Positions 1 through 7,944 of a stretch of 64,000 nt of DNA are shown piece after piece. How positions within the stretch are numbered: the stretch's first letter is position 1; every line of letters begins with the position of its first letter. This stretch comes from Hyphomonadaceae bacterium (GTDB lineage Bacteria > Pseudomonadota > Alphaproteobacteria > Caulobacterales > Aquidulcibacteraceae), in contig JAHBYF010000010.1 in NCBI GenBank assembly GCA_019636095.1, positions 78,508 to 142,507 on the forward strand, read 5' to 3'. A program made the translations under genes and the position numbers. The notes beneath the pieces were generated by a model that searched no databases, had not been told where the DNA came from, and was given only the letters and a program-made list of their open reading frames with translations.

Positions 1-1166
1 CGGCTGGGCGCGCGAATGGCATCCGGAGATTGGTTCAGCGCCAATATTTCAGCGATCAGCGACAGAACGGAGGACGAGCGGTCGCCCTCTTCCGCATTGT
101 CTTGGCAACGCCCGGCTTGCGTCTGCTCACCGCAGGAGCGGCCAATTGCCGGCCCGGCGCGGAAGCGCTCACCGCCGTAGGTGATCTCCGCCGCATAGGA
201 ACCACGCGCATCGTCTCCAGCAGGCACAATGCGAAACAACGGCACGCCCTGGCCGCCGCCGCGGAGCCCAGCGGCGCGCACGGTGACTTGTGCTTCAATC
301 GCTTCGCCAGGCGCTGCTTGCATACCGCCAGCGCGCAGAAGCTCGCCTACATAATAGACCATGTCGTCCAGCGAACGCAGGCGCAGTCTCAAGGTATCGG
401 CGCCCACCACGAAAGCCGGTTCGCAGATTTGAGTCTCGCGTGGAGTGGCGGGCCGCACGGCCGATGCGGGGTCATAGGCCTCGACAAGCCCGCATAGAGG
501 GCGGCCATGCTCGAGATCGACGCCACGCTCGGAGGGATGCTGCTGCGAAATATCGAGGAAGGCGCGAACCTCTCTCACGAAATTGCAGCCGCCGGTTTGC
601 ACGCGGGCGACACAATCATCGAATATCGTGTTCGCTTCGTTCGTGAAGACGCTGACGTGGCCGCCCCCATCGGTCTTTTCTATGGACTCCACCATCATCA
701 GCATCAGCAGGTCGCGCGGCCAACCACTGTACCAATAATGCTCGAACACCGAGCTCGGCGTTGGTTGAAACGCGGTGCGCGCGAGCGTCGCGGCGTCAAA
801 CGGCTGGACGGCGTAGCTCGGACGCGACGCGCGCTCGCGCTCGACGCCAAGGCCCCCGACGCCCCAGGGCGTGCCGACATCGCCGCCGAGCGGAATGCCG
901 CCGATGGCGGCGCTCTGAGTTGTGGACCAAGACGGGCTGTCTGAAATCCCCGTCATCGCGAGATAGTAGCGCGGCATCCGATCGCGCGAGCGGAGGATAT
1001 TGAGCAGGATCTGCGCTGACACCGCCTGGCCGTAGGCCTCATTGAAGCTCACAGCGTCATCTGCGATCTGCCGGGTCAGCCGCTCGCGCTGGGAGGGAAT
1101 GTCCGGCGCAGTGGCGCACGAAACGGCAAGCAATGCGGCGGCGCAAACCGAGACAAGCGACTTCAT
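1..1166 (-). CDS. Putative secreted lipoprotein of unknown function, 3' end cut by the window edge
   Basis: Reading the minus strand from the ATG at 1166 gives an open frame without a stop to base 1 (388 codons), so the C-terminus lies outside the window. A purine-rich ribosome site (GGAGAGGAC) precedes the ATG directly. The first 17 residues are a short Lys-start hydrophobic signal ending in AVSC, a plausible lipobox, so the mature protein is probably anchored by Cys17. A conserved-looking segment near residues 38-70 (AYGQAVSAQILLNILRSRDR, then PRYYLA) follows, and several later cysteines suggest disulfides and a periplasmic or surface location. I recognise this only as a hypothetical lipoprotein type in proteobacteria and assign no function. 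It is transcribed divergently from the carbonic anhydrase gene; 70 bases separate the two chosen starts. Confidence 0.75.
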   Translation of the reverse strand, partial: MKSLVSVCAAALLAVSCATAPDIPSQRERLTRQIADDAVSFNEAYGQAVSAQILLNILRSRDRMPRYYLAMTGISDSPSWSTTQSAAIGGIPLGGDVGTPWGVGGLGVERERASRPSYAVQPFDAATLARTAFQPTPSSVFEHYWYSGWPRDLLMLMMVESIEKTDGGGHVSVFTNEANTIFDDCVARVQTGGCNFVREVRAFLDISQQHPSERGVDLEHGRPLCGLVEAYDPASAVRPATPRETQICEPAFVVGADTLRLRLRSLDDMVYYVGELLRAGGMQAAPGEAIEAQVTVRAAGLRGGGQGVPLFRIVPAGDDARGSYAAEITYGGERFRAGPAIGRSCGEQTQAGRCQDNAEEGDRSSSVLSLIAEILALNQSPDAIRAPS

Positions 1167-1236
1167 GGTCCTCTCCAGCGCGGCTGAGATTGCCCACTCG
1201 GTTGACGAGGCCAAGCAGGTTCGCTTGAAGAGCGCG

Positions 1237-1842
1237 ATGGATCACCTAATCGAAGGCTACCGTATCTACAGAGAGAAGCGCTGGCCCGAGCTTCGCAGTC
1301 TGCACCGGTATTTGGCGGATCGGGGACAGTCGCCGAGAACGCTCGTCATTGCCTGCGCGGACAGCCGCGTCGATCCCGCTACAATCTTCAACGCCGGCCC
1401 CGGCGAGCTCTTCGTGGTGCGCAATGTCGCAAACCTAGCCCCGCCCTTTGAGAAAGAGCCTGGCTTTCACGGCGTTAGCGCGGCGATCGAGTTCGCAGTG
1501 ATGCACCTCAAAGTGGAGACAATTCTGGTGCTTGGGCACGCGCAATGTGGCGGTGTCGCGGCAGCTTTGGACGATCGCCCGCGCGACCCCCATTCCTTCC
1601 TCGATTCCTGGATCAGCCTTCTGGATACGGCCAAAGCGCGCATCCCAGCGGGCGGCGACCGCGTCTCTGAGCTTGAGCATGAAAGCATTCGCGTCACGCT
1701 AGAAAACCTCGCCACATTTCCGTTCATTCAGGATGCGATCAAAACGCGTGGCCTTAACCTTGTTGGCATGCGTTACGGCGTGGCCGACGGGGGGCTTGAG
1801 TTGTTGAACACAGTTAATGGCGCATTCGAACCGGTGATTTGA
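1237..1842 (+). CDS. Beta-class carbonic anhydrase
   Basis: Interconverts CO2 and bicarbonate with a zinc ion in the cytoplasm. The 201-residue protein has the beta-class zinc ligands and catalytic dyad in order: Cys40-Ala-Asp42-Ser-Arg44, then His101 and Cys104 in a GHAQCGG motif; the GELFVVRNVAN segment lies between. The open frame extends upstream to 1042, but the extension has no family resemblance and overlaps the divergent lipoprotein gene, so I start at the ATG at 1237 (MDHLIEGY), the usual N-terminus of this subgroup. An in-frame ATG at 1165 is an alternative. Bicarbonate made here could feed carbamoyl phosphate synthesis (carB at 8.5 kb), though nothing in the sequence links them. 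Confidence 0.93.
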   Translation: MDHLIEGYRIYREKRWPELRSLHRYLADRGQSPRTLVIACADSRVDPATIFNAGPGELFVVRNVANLAPPFEKEPGFHGVSAAIEFAVMHLKVETILVLGHAQCGGVAAALDDRPRDPHSFLDSWISLLDTAKARIPAGGDRVSELEHESIRVTLENLATFPFIQDAIKTRGLNLVGMRYGVADGGLELLNTVNGAFEPVI

Positions 1843-1941
1843 CGCGAATTCACAGTATTGCCGCGCGTACCCGGGTGGCATGAGTCTTGTTCCGTGGTAT
1901 CGAGGTCACGGTGGTGACTGGGACGGGGCGCAGGAGACGTC

Positions 1942-3651
1942 ATGGCGGACGTACTCATCGTATGTGTCCGTGAGGACGAGCCGCAGGCTAAGGCGCTTGC
2001 GGACATGTTTGAGGCTGCCGGATTTTCCATCGGCGGCGCACCGAACAGCGACGGCGCTTTACGCTCAAGCGGCGCCGGAGTGGTCGTGTGGTCGCAAGCC
2101 TCAATCCGCTCACGCCCATTTCTCGACGCCGCGCAGCGTGTGATCAACGCCAACAAGGCCGTTGTCGCGAGCCTGATCGAACCGCCACCGCCTTCGAGCG
2201 TTGGTGAATCACCAGCGTTCGATCTGTCACGCTGGGACGGCGACCCAAACGATCCCGCGCTGGATCCACTCTTCTTCGCGGTCGATCGCATGGTGAACGC
2301 CGCGCGTGCTGGTGTCGGCGCGGCACAGCGTGAAACGCAGGACTTCGATCCGCCGCCTCGCGCACCCCGCCAGACCGCGCTTCGCGCTGAGCCGCCACCG
2401 CGCCGCCAGGAGCCGCCGCAGTATCGCGCGCCGCCGGCGGAACCGACGCCAAGCTATCGCGTGCCGCCGCAATCGGACCCCCTCGGTTCGGAAGCCGAGC
2501 ATTGGCGCGCTATCCGCGACAGCCGCAACCCGACTGACTTTATGGACTATCTTGCGCGCTACGGCCCGGACGGCGCGTTCTCGGAGGTCGCTGAGCTGCG
2601 CCTAAAGCAGCTCACTGGGCCCGGTGAAGCGCGCGAGTCTGCGCCAAAGCGCCCTGCAGTTCGCCCACCACCGCCGGCGCCTCGCGCAGAAGCGCCCCCG
2701 ATGCGCCGTGCTGAACCACCGCCGCGACGGCCCGACGCGCTGCCGCCTACGCAGCGCCGTCTTGAGCCGCCACCGCAGGCGTCTCGCCGCCCACCTATTG
2801 ACCGCGATTACACGCGCGACCTGCGCGACCCCCCGCGCGGCCAAGGCGGTCCGCTGCGCGCATTCGTGCTTATCGCCCTACTCGGTGGCGCAGCGCTGAT
2901 TGGCGGCATCTATTTTGGCGGCGGCATGGGCGGTCCGCGGCCTGCAGCGACCGAACGCCAGGTGGAACCGCAGCCGGCGCAAAGCGAAAGCGCCGACAAC
3001 GACTTCTCTGCGCTGGAGGAAGCGCCAAGCGTGCCACTGTCCGACGCGGTCACAAACCGCGCCGACCGTCAGACCCAGACCGCTGCGCGAACGCCAGAAC
3101 GCGAGCCGCCACGGACGACGCGGGAAGAACCGCAGCGCACGGTGGAGCGCGAACAACCGCGGCGCGATCCGCCGGTTACAACCAGCGCTGCGAATAATGC
3201 AGCGACAGCGAGCGGGCCGGTCTCCTTGTCGCCAACACAAACACAAGACAACCAGGGCGCCGTGCCGCTCAATCCGCAACCAATACCACCGGTGCAAACG
3301 GCCAATGTTGAGCCGTCGATTCTAGGATCGGCGACGCCGCCGCAACCACGCGCGCCAGCTGGCAATGTCGTGTGGACACAGCGTCCAAGCGCACGCCGGA
3401 TTTCGGATCTCTATCCGCGATCGGCGCTCAACGACGGCGTCGGCGGACGCGTTGTGCTCAGCTGCCGAATCCTTGGCGACCTGTCTGCGAGCTGTTCGGT
3501 TGCATCGGAAACACCTTCTGGAGCAGGCTTCGGTCGCGCCGCGCTGAGCGCATCGAGTTCGTACCGCGCACGCGCAACACTCTCTGACGGATCGAGCGCT
3601 ATCGGTTCCACGACACGCATTGCGGTGAACTTCCAGGCCCCGCAACGCTGA
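1942..3651 (+). CDS. TIR-like domain / transmembrane / TonB C-terminal fusion protein
   Basis: A 569-residue protein starting at an ATG with a good ribosome site (CAGGAGA, 1931-1937). Visible order: residues 1-120 look like a TIR fold (VLIVCVREDE start, amphipathic helix, then GVVVWSQASIRSRPF); 130-180 are proline/arginine-rich; 183-225 carry the WRAIRDSRNPTDFMDYLARY motif often found beside caspase-like or TIR domains in bacteria; 231-305 are again proline-rich; 306-326 are one membrane helix; a long Pro/Gln/Thr linker follows; and about 485-567 resemble a TonB C-terminal domain. The topology would put the TIR part in the cytoplasm and the TonB part in the periplasm. At the TIR position usually held by the catalytic Glu the residue appears to be Ala, so NADase activity is doubtful. 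The stop overlaps the panD start (TGATG). Confidence 0.7.
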   Translation: MADVLIVCVREDEPQAKALADMFEAAGFSIGGAPNSDGALRSSGAGVVVWSQASIRSRPFLDAAQRVINANKAVVASLIEPPPPSSVGESPAFDLSRWDGDPNDPALDPLFFAVDRMVNAARAGVGAAQRETQDFDPPPRAPRQTALRAEPPPRRQEPPQYRAPPAEPTPSYRVPPQSDPLGSEAEHWRAIRDSRNPTDFMDYLARYGPDGAFSEVAELRLKQLTGPGEARESAPKRPAVRPPPPAPRAEAPPMRRAEPPPRRPDALPPTQRRLEPPPQASRRPPIDRDYTRDLRDPPRGQGGPLRAFVLIALLGGAALIGGIYFGGGMGGPRPAATERQVEPQPAQSESADNDFSALEEAPSVPLSDAVTNRADRQTQTAARTPEREPPRTTREEPQRTVEREQPRRDPPVTTSAANNAATASGPVSLSPTQTQDNQGAVPLNPQPIPPVQTANVEPSILGSATPPQPRAPAGNVVWTQRPSARRISDLYPRSALNDGVGGRVVLSCRILGDLSASCSVASETPSGAGFGRAALSASSSYRARATLSDGSSAIGSTTRIAVNFQAPQR

Positions 3652-4001
3652 TGTTACTGACGCTGTTGAAGGCCAAACTGCATCGCGCGCGCGTGACGCA
3701 ATGCGATCTGCACTACGAGGGTTCGATCTCGATCGACGCCAACCTGCTTGAGCGCGCGAATATTCTCCCGAACGAGCAGGTCGACGTGCTCAACATCAAT
3801 ACCGGCGCGCGCTTCACAACCTATGCGATCGAGGCCCCGCGCAACTCAAAGACGTTCGGCATCAACGGCGCAGCCGCGCGACTCGCGCAAATCGGCGACC
3901 CCATCATCGTTATCGCCTATTGCCAAATCCCGGCCGAAGAAGCGCGCAATTACGCGCCGGCCGTCGTCCTGCTCGATGAGCAGAACGACGTGATCGGCTG
4001 A
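3651..4001 (+). CDS. panD: Aspartate 1-decarboxylase (pyruvoyl enzyme)
   Basis: Makes beta-alanine from L-aspartate for pantothenate and coenzyme A synthesis. The 116-residue proenzyme carries the self-cleavage site Gly24-Ser25 in YEGSISID, where Ser25 becomes the pyruvoyl cofactor; Lys9, His11, Arg54 and Tyr58 regions match the family (KLHRARVT, NINTGARFTTYAI), as does GINGAAARL. Length fits the usual 115-130. The ATG overlaps the stop of the TIR-TonB gene by one base, so the two are probably translationally coupled. It converges on the TadG-like gene with no spacer: panD ends at 4001 and the other stop begins at 4002. No other pantothenate gene is in the window. Confidence 0.95.
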   Translation: MLLTLLKAKLHRARVTQCDLHYEGSISIDANLLERANILPNEQVDVLNINTGARFTTYAIEAPRNSKTFGINGAAARLAQIGDPIIVIAYCQIPAEEARNYAPAVVLLDEQNDVIG

Positions 4002-5819
4002 TTATCGCGTCAAACGCAGCGCGCCGATGCCTGAGCCGATAGCATCGAACGCGGCAGCGAGTTCTGCGGCGTTGTCGGCACGATAGAAATGCCCGGTGCT
4101 TGAAGCGCAATTGCGCATCAGGTTCTCGGTGGCCTGATCGGTTTCACGGAAGATCACAGTATAGATCTCGACGCCATCATTCTTGATGTTCGCGCAAAGC
4201 TGTGCTTCGCGGTTGTTGACGTAGGTCACGTAGCCGCCAGATGAGTTGATGCTGCGCCGATATTGCGGCGGCAAGATTCCATAGAGGATGCCGTTCAGCA
4301 GCTGAGTGATAAGGTTCCCGCTGGCGTAGTCACGCCAGAGACCGAGGTGATTGTACGCCGAATAATCGCTGGACATCACGGCGTCTGAACCAACGTTGGT
4401 GTTCTCGCCATCGGACATCAACACGATGACCTTGCGAACGTTGTCGCGCGCAGCGTTGAAAGGCTCGCCTTCAGTGAAAGGCGCGCCGGGCGTCAGCACG
4501 CGCCAGCCCCAAGCCAAGCCTTCGGCCTGATTTGTGCCGCCACCCGACCAATGGCGCATCGCCGCAATATTTGATTGAAGCGTGCTGTTGTTCGTTGTGA
4601 GCGGCACGATCGGCGTTGGACAGCCACGATTTGGCCCTCGCGTATCGGGCGCCGAGGTGTCCAACGACGCCGCTGTGTTGCGATATTTGAAGACGTTGAA
4701 GAAGCGGGCCTCGCGCTGGTCTTGCGCATTTGAGCTGGTCCCGTTGGAGCTGGTCATGGTCGCTCCGGGAATGTCGCCGGGCGTGTCGCTGAGATACGAG
4801 TTGTAACTGCGATAGTTCGCGGCGCCGGAGTTGTTGCTGGCGCCTTGACCAGCGGTGCCGCCGGTATCCATCCAAAAGAACGGGACGAACATCGACGCAG
4901 GATCACCCAGCACCGGCGCGGCATCGTTTATGTCGTATGGCTCAGGGCGCGCTTCGACACAGCCTTTCCATTCCTCGTTCGTAATCAGGTTGAACAATTG
5001 CATGTGGCTGATGCCTTCAGGCGTGAACGCATAGCAACGGTTCGCGCTTCGGCGCCAAACAATCCTGTACGGCCCAGTGTAGCCAGCAGGCTGGGTCGCA
5101 AGATGGTTGCAGTTTCCAGTCACCAGTCCGTTGCTGGTCGACGTATAGGCGATTGAACGATCTTCAAGCAGCTCGCCATTATAGGGGGCGGCGCCTGTCT
5201 GATCGATCCAGGCAAGATGCGATTGCTCGTTGCCGATGTTCACTTGCGCGACGAACGGCACCAACGCCACGCGCACCGTGTCGCCATCTAGCCTGAGCAG
5301 ATCGTCCGTCAGGTCACTGGCTGCGTCGCGAAGCGCCTGCATGTCGTTAGCCATCGATCCGGTGTTGTCGAGCACCAGCGCCACTTCGATCGGCGGGCTA
5401 GCGTTTGCCTGCGCTTCGGCGGCGACGCCGAGTGTCCATGAATCATTGCTGATGATGCGCGCGAGGCTCATCGGCATTGGCATCGAAGCTGTGACGCGGT
5501 GCCCGCCATCGGCAAGCTCGACGACGTTGAACGTGACGTTGCTGACTTGGTCGCCGACTTCCGCGTCGAAGAACGCGCGGGCCGCTTCGGTCCGGGCCGC
5601 CATCGAGAGATTTGAGCTCCGCTCGGCGACAAGGGCTGCGCCGTCGACGGCGTTTTGCATTGCGTTGCGAATGGCCTGGGCCCGGGTGAAGTCCACGGTG
5701 ATGCCGATGAGGCCGATGAGCACAGTGCCCATCAGCGCCCACATCATCGCCACGTTACCCCTGCGATCACGCCACAGGCCGCGCCGCCCGCGCTTCGTGG
5801 TGAATTGCCCGATAACCAT
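4002..5819 (-). CDS. TadG-like pilus-assembly / von Willebrand factor A protein
   Basis: A 605-residue membrane-anchored protein. The N-terminus (RRGNVAMMWALMGTVLIGL) is the TadE/TadG-type signal with one membrane helix, followed by the pseudopilin-like segment (AIRNAMQNAVDGAAL). A von Willebrand A domain starts near residue 145 with a MIDAS motif (DNTGSM) and a later VLMSDGENT. The C-terminal part (DGVEIYTVIFRETDQ, then ATENLMRNCAS and FYRADNAAELAAAF) is typical of TadG proteins. Family members act in Flp/Tad pilus assembly or adhesion, but no other tad gene is nearby, so the role is unproven. I use the ATG at 5819; a TTG at 5831 is an in-frame alternative. Confidence 0.8.
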   Translation of the reverse strand: MVIGQFTTKRGRRGLWRDRRGNVAMMWALMGTVLIGLIGITVDFTRAQAIRNAMQNAVDGAALVAERSSNLSMAARTEAARAFFDAEVGDQVSNVTFNVVELADGGHRVTASMPMPMSLARIISNDSWTLGVAAEAQANASPPIEVALVLDNTGSMANDMQALRDAASDLTDDLLRLDGDTVRVALVPFVAQVNIGNEQSHLAWIDQTGAAPYNGELLEDRSIAYTSTSNGLVTGNCNHLATQPAGYTGPYRIVWRRSANRCYAFTPEGISHMQLFNLITNEEWKGCVEARPEPYDINDAAPVLGDPASMFVPFFWMDTGGTAGQGASNNSGAANYRSYNSYLSDTPGDIPGATMTSSNGTSSNAQDQREARFFNVFKYRNTAASLDTSAPDTRGPNRGCPTPIVPLTTNNSTLQSNIAAMRHWSGGGTNQAEGLAWGWRVLTPGAPFTEGEPFNAARDNVRKVIVLMSDGENTNVGSDAVMSSDYSAYNHLGLWRDYASGNLITQLLNGILYGILPPQYRRSINSSGGYVTYVNNREAQLCANIKNDGVEIYTVIFRETDQATENLMRNCASSTGHFYRADNAAELAAAFDAIGSGIGALRLTR

Positions 5820-5915
5820 TTTTCGCCCCAAAAACGGACCTTTAGACCGTGCCCTGGGGTAACAGATTGCGCTTAATACGAGATTTTAGAATTTGGTGAA
5901 CGACGCCGAATTCGC

Positions 5916-5954
5916 TTGAAAGTGCCCCTGTTTTGCTACTATAGTGATATCACT
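5916..5954 (+). promoter_or_regulatory. Sigma70-type promoter with overlapping palindromic operator for the SPFH unit
   Basis: TTGAAA at 5916-5921 and TATAGT at 5940-5945 are separated by 18 bases. A perfect 12-base palindrome, AGTGATATCACT at 5943-5954, overlaps the -10 element and would cover the transcription start. Its position suits a repressor site. The ribbon-helix-helix protein encoded at 6878-7066 is the obvious candidate ligand (inference). Confidence 0.6.
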
Positions 5955-5977
5955 TTGATGGCATGAGAGGGTATGTC

Positions 5978-6868
5978 ATGGCTGCGGCCGCACTTAATCG
6001 AACACAAGAACGCAAGGCGAATACCTCCAATGGCGGGATGATGCTCCTGCTGACCTTGGTCGTGCTCGCTGTCTTGATCTGGCTCGTCGTAGATCTGATC
6101 CGCTACGAGAGCGCCTTTAATGGTTTTGGCACGATCGTCGTAGCGACCGTGTTCGTTCTGCAGCTTTGCGGCTTCTATACGCTGCAGCCCAATGAAGGCG
6201 CGGCAATCACCCTGTTCGGCAACTACAAAGGCACTGACCGGACACCAGGCCTGCGCTGGATGCTGCCTTGGTACACCCGCAAAAAGATCAGCCTGCGCGT
6301 CCGCAACGTCACCGGTGAGAAGCTCAAGGTGAACGATAAGCGCGGCAACCCGATCGAGATCGCAGCGGTCGTTGTCTGGCGGGTGACCGACACAGCACAA
6401 GCGCTGTTTGACGTCGATCATTACCAGACCTTCGTCGACATCCAGATCGAAACTGCCGTGCGCGAAATCGCCTCGCACTTTGCCTACGACCATTCCGAAC
6501 ATGAGGAACCCACGCTCCGGGGAGACGCCGACCAGGTCTCGGCTTTGCTCCGCGAAAAGCTGCAAGAGCGCGTGTCCGTGGCCGGTGTCGTGATTGATGA
6601 GACCAAGCTAAGCCACCTCGCCTATGCGCCAGAAATCGCCGGCGCCATGCTGCGCCGCCAACAGGCGGAGGCCGTGCTCGCGGCTCGTCAGAAGATCGTG
6701 CAAGGCGCCGTGATGATGGTCGAAAGCGCACTCGCGCAACTCTCCGAACGCGACATCGTCAAGCTCGATGACGAGCGTCGCGCGACGATGGTGTCGAACT
6801 TGCTGGTCGTCCTGTGCGGCGATCGCGACGCACAACCGGTCGTCAACGCAGGCTCGCTCTACCAATAG
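5978..6868 (+). CDS. SPFH/band-7 domain membrane protein
   Basis: SPFH (stomatin/prohibitin/flotillin/HflK-C) proteins form membrane-associated oligomeric rings that organise membrane domains or proteases. The 296-residue protein has two N-terminal membrane helices (about 21-41 and 50-68) and an SPFH domain from 69 (LQPNEGAAITLFGNYKGT) to about 245, with an Ala/Gln/Arg-rich helix after it (MLRRQQAEAVLAARQKI). The start is the ATG at 5978, preceded seven bases upstream by GAGAGG; an ATG at 5963 lies inside that ribosome site region and is less likely. It is the first gene of a unit with the ribbon-helix-helix, CPBP protease and zinc-ribbon genes. The substrate or partner is unknown. Confidence 0.88.
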   Translation: MAAAALNRTQERKANTSNGGMMLLLTLVVLAVLIWLVVDLIRYESAFNGFGTIVVATVFVLQLCGFYTLQPNEGAAITLFGNYKGTDRTPGLRWMLPWYTRKKISLRVRNVTGEKLKVNDKRGNPIEIAAVVVWRVTDTAQALFDVDHYQTFVDIQIETAVREIASHFAYDHSEHEEPTLRGDADQVSALLREKLQERVSVAGVVIDETKLSHLAYAPEIAGAMLRRQQAEAVLAARQKIVQGAVMMVESALAQLSERDIVKLDDERRATMVSNLLVVLCGDRDAQPVVNAGSLYQ

Positions 6869-6877
6869 GCCTGAAAC

Positions 6878-7066
6878 ATGCCGTCTGAACGCAAAGCCTT
6901 CGCGCTGAGGCTCGATCCAGCATTGCACGACGCCATCGCCCGCTTGGCGAACGCGGATCTGCGCAGTGTGAATGCGGAAATCGAGTTCCTGCTGCGTGAA
7001 GCGCTGCGCGCCAGGGGCGTCAAATTCAGCGAGAAAACGGAAGACAACAATAACGGGGGTGAATGA
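6878..7066 (+). CDS. Arc-like ribbon-helix-helix DNA-binding protein
   Basis: A 62-residue protein. Residues 5-45 (KAFALRLDPALHDAIARLA, then SVNAEIEFLLREAL) match the ribbon-helix-helix pattern of Arc/MetJ proteins: a beta strand with alternating polar residues that contacts DNA, then two helices that dimerise. The tail after residue 50 is short, acidic and Asn-rich. It lies nine bases after the SPFH stop and its own stop overlaps the next gene (ATGA at 7063-7066), so it belongs to the same transcript. The operator-like palindrome at 5943-5954 suggests autoregulation, as is usual for operon-encoded proteins of this fold. No toxin-like partner is obvious. Confidence 0.85.
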   Translation: MPSERKAFALRLDPALHDAIARLANADLRSVNAEIEFLLREALRARGVKFSEKTEDNNNGGE

Positions 7067-7944
7067 TGTCCACGGCCAACAAATCCATCGTCTTCCTGGC
7101 GCTGGCATTCGCAATCAGTTGGGGGATCGTGATCGGCGCGCATTTTGCGGGCCTTTCAGATAACCCGATGTTCGCAACGCCGATCCTTGCGGCGATGATG
7201 ACCGGGCCGGCGATTTCTGCTCTGATCTGCACGTTTGCGTTCGAGAAGGCAGGCGAACGCGTTCGAGCGCTTGGCCTGCACTTCAAACCTAATGTCTGGT
7301 GGGTCCTGGCATGGCTCATACCGATCCTGATCGGCGGAGCGTCCGTTGCGGCGACAATCCTGCTCTCAGATCATCACTATGTTGATATAGGGTCAGGCGT
7401 GCGCGCCGCGGCCGAGGCGCAAGGGAAAGACCTCTCTCTGGCCCCCGCCTTCGCCACGAGCACGTGGTTTATCGTCAGCATGGCGCTTGTGTTCGGCGCG
7501 CTCATAAACATGCCGATCCTGACGTTCACCGAAGAACTCGGCTGGCGCGGCTACCTCTACGGTCTGTGGCGCCCGAGCGGTTTTTGGCGCACGTCGATCG
7601 CCACCGGCGCCGTGTGGGGCGTCTGGCACGCACCGGCAATCTTCTTCTTTGGATTGAACTATCCGGACGATCGCGTGCTGGGGCTAGGCCTGTTCGTGCT
7701 GTTCTGTGTGTTGCTGACGCCGATCATCACGCTCGTGCGCGAGCGCAGCGGTTCCGTTTGGGCGGCCGGCCTCTTCCACGGCACGTTCAACGCGCTGGGC
7801 GGGCTGACCATCGCTGCCGTGTCGAATCCGGTGTTTCCTTGGAACGGCATCGTCGGCATTGGCGGCTTCGCCGTGCTGGCGATTGGCGTGGCAATCGTTT
7901 GGCTACTGCGACGAAAGCCAACAGCCCAACCCGCGCTCGCATGA
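7063..7944 (+). CDS. CPBP (CAAX/Abi) family intramembrane metalloprotease
   Basis: A 293-residue polytopic membrane protein with about eight hydrophobic segments and all three conserved motifs: EExxxR (Glu157-Glu158-Leu-Gly-Trp-Arg162), FxxxH-like (VWGVWH, His189) and HxxxN (His239-Gly-Thr-Phe-Asn243). Family members include eukaryotic type II CAAX prenyl proteases and bacterial proteins tied to bacteriocin immunity or maturation; the bacterial substrates are mostly unknown. Its start overlaps the ribbon-helix-helix stop (ATGA) and its stop overlaps the next start (ATGA at 7941-7944), so translation is coupled along the unit. It might cleave or act on a membrane partner within an SPFH ring; that is inference. 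Confidence 0.9.
   Translation: MMSTANKSIVFLALAFAISWGIVIGAHFAGLSDNPMFATPILAAMMTGPAISALICTFAFEKAGERVRALGLHFKPNVWWVLAWLIPILIGGASVAATILLSDHHYVDIGSGVRAAAEAQGKDLSLAPAFATSTWFIVSMALVFGALINMPILTFTEELGWRGYLYGLWRPSGFWRTSIATGAVWGVWHAPAIFFFGLNYPDDRVLGLGLFVLFCVLLTPIITLVRERSGSVWAAGLFHGTFNALGGLTIAAVSNPVFPWNGIVGIGGFAVLAIGVAIVWLLRRKPTAQPALA

Noticed and set aside
30..1003. Several short plus-strand frames at the left edge
   Set aside because: The minus strand holds one continuous lipoprotein frame with signal and ribosome site over the same bases.
1042..1236. N-terminal extension of the carbonic anhydrase
   Set aside because: No family similarity before residue MDHLIEGY, and it overlaps the divergent lipoprotein start.
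1942..2305. A TIR-based anti-phage defence system
   Set aside because: No partner gene of a known TIR defence type is near, the catalytic Glu seems absent, and the neighbour is panD.
6878..7066. A toxin-antitoxin pair with the ribbon-helix-helix protein as antitoxin
   Set aside because: Neither neighbour resembles a known toxin; both are long membrane proteins.
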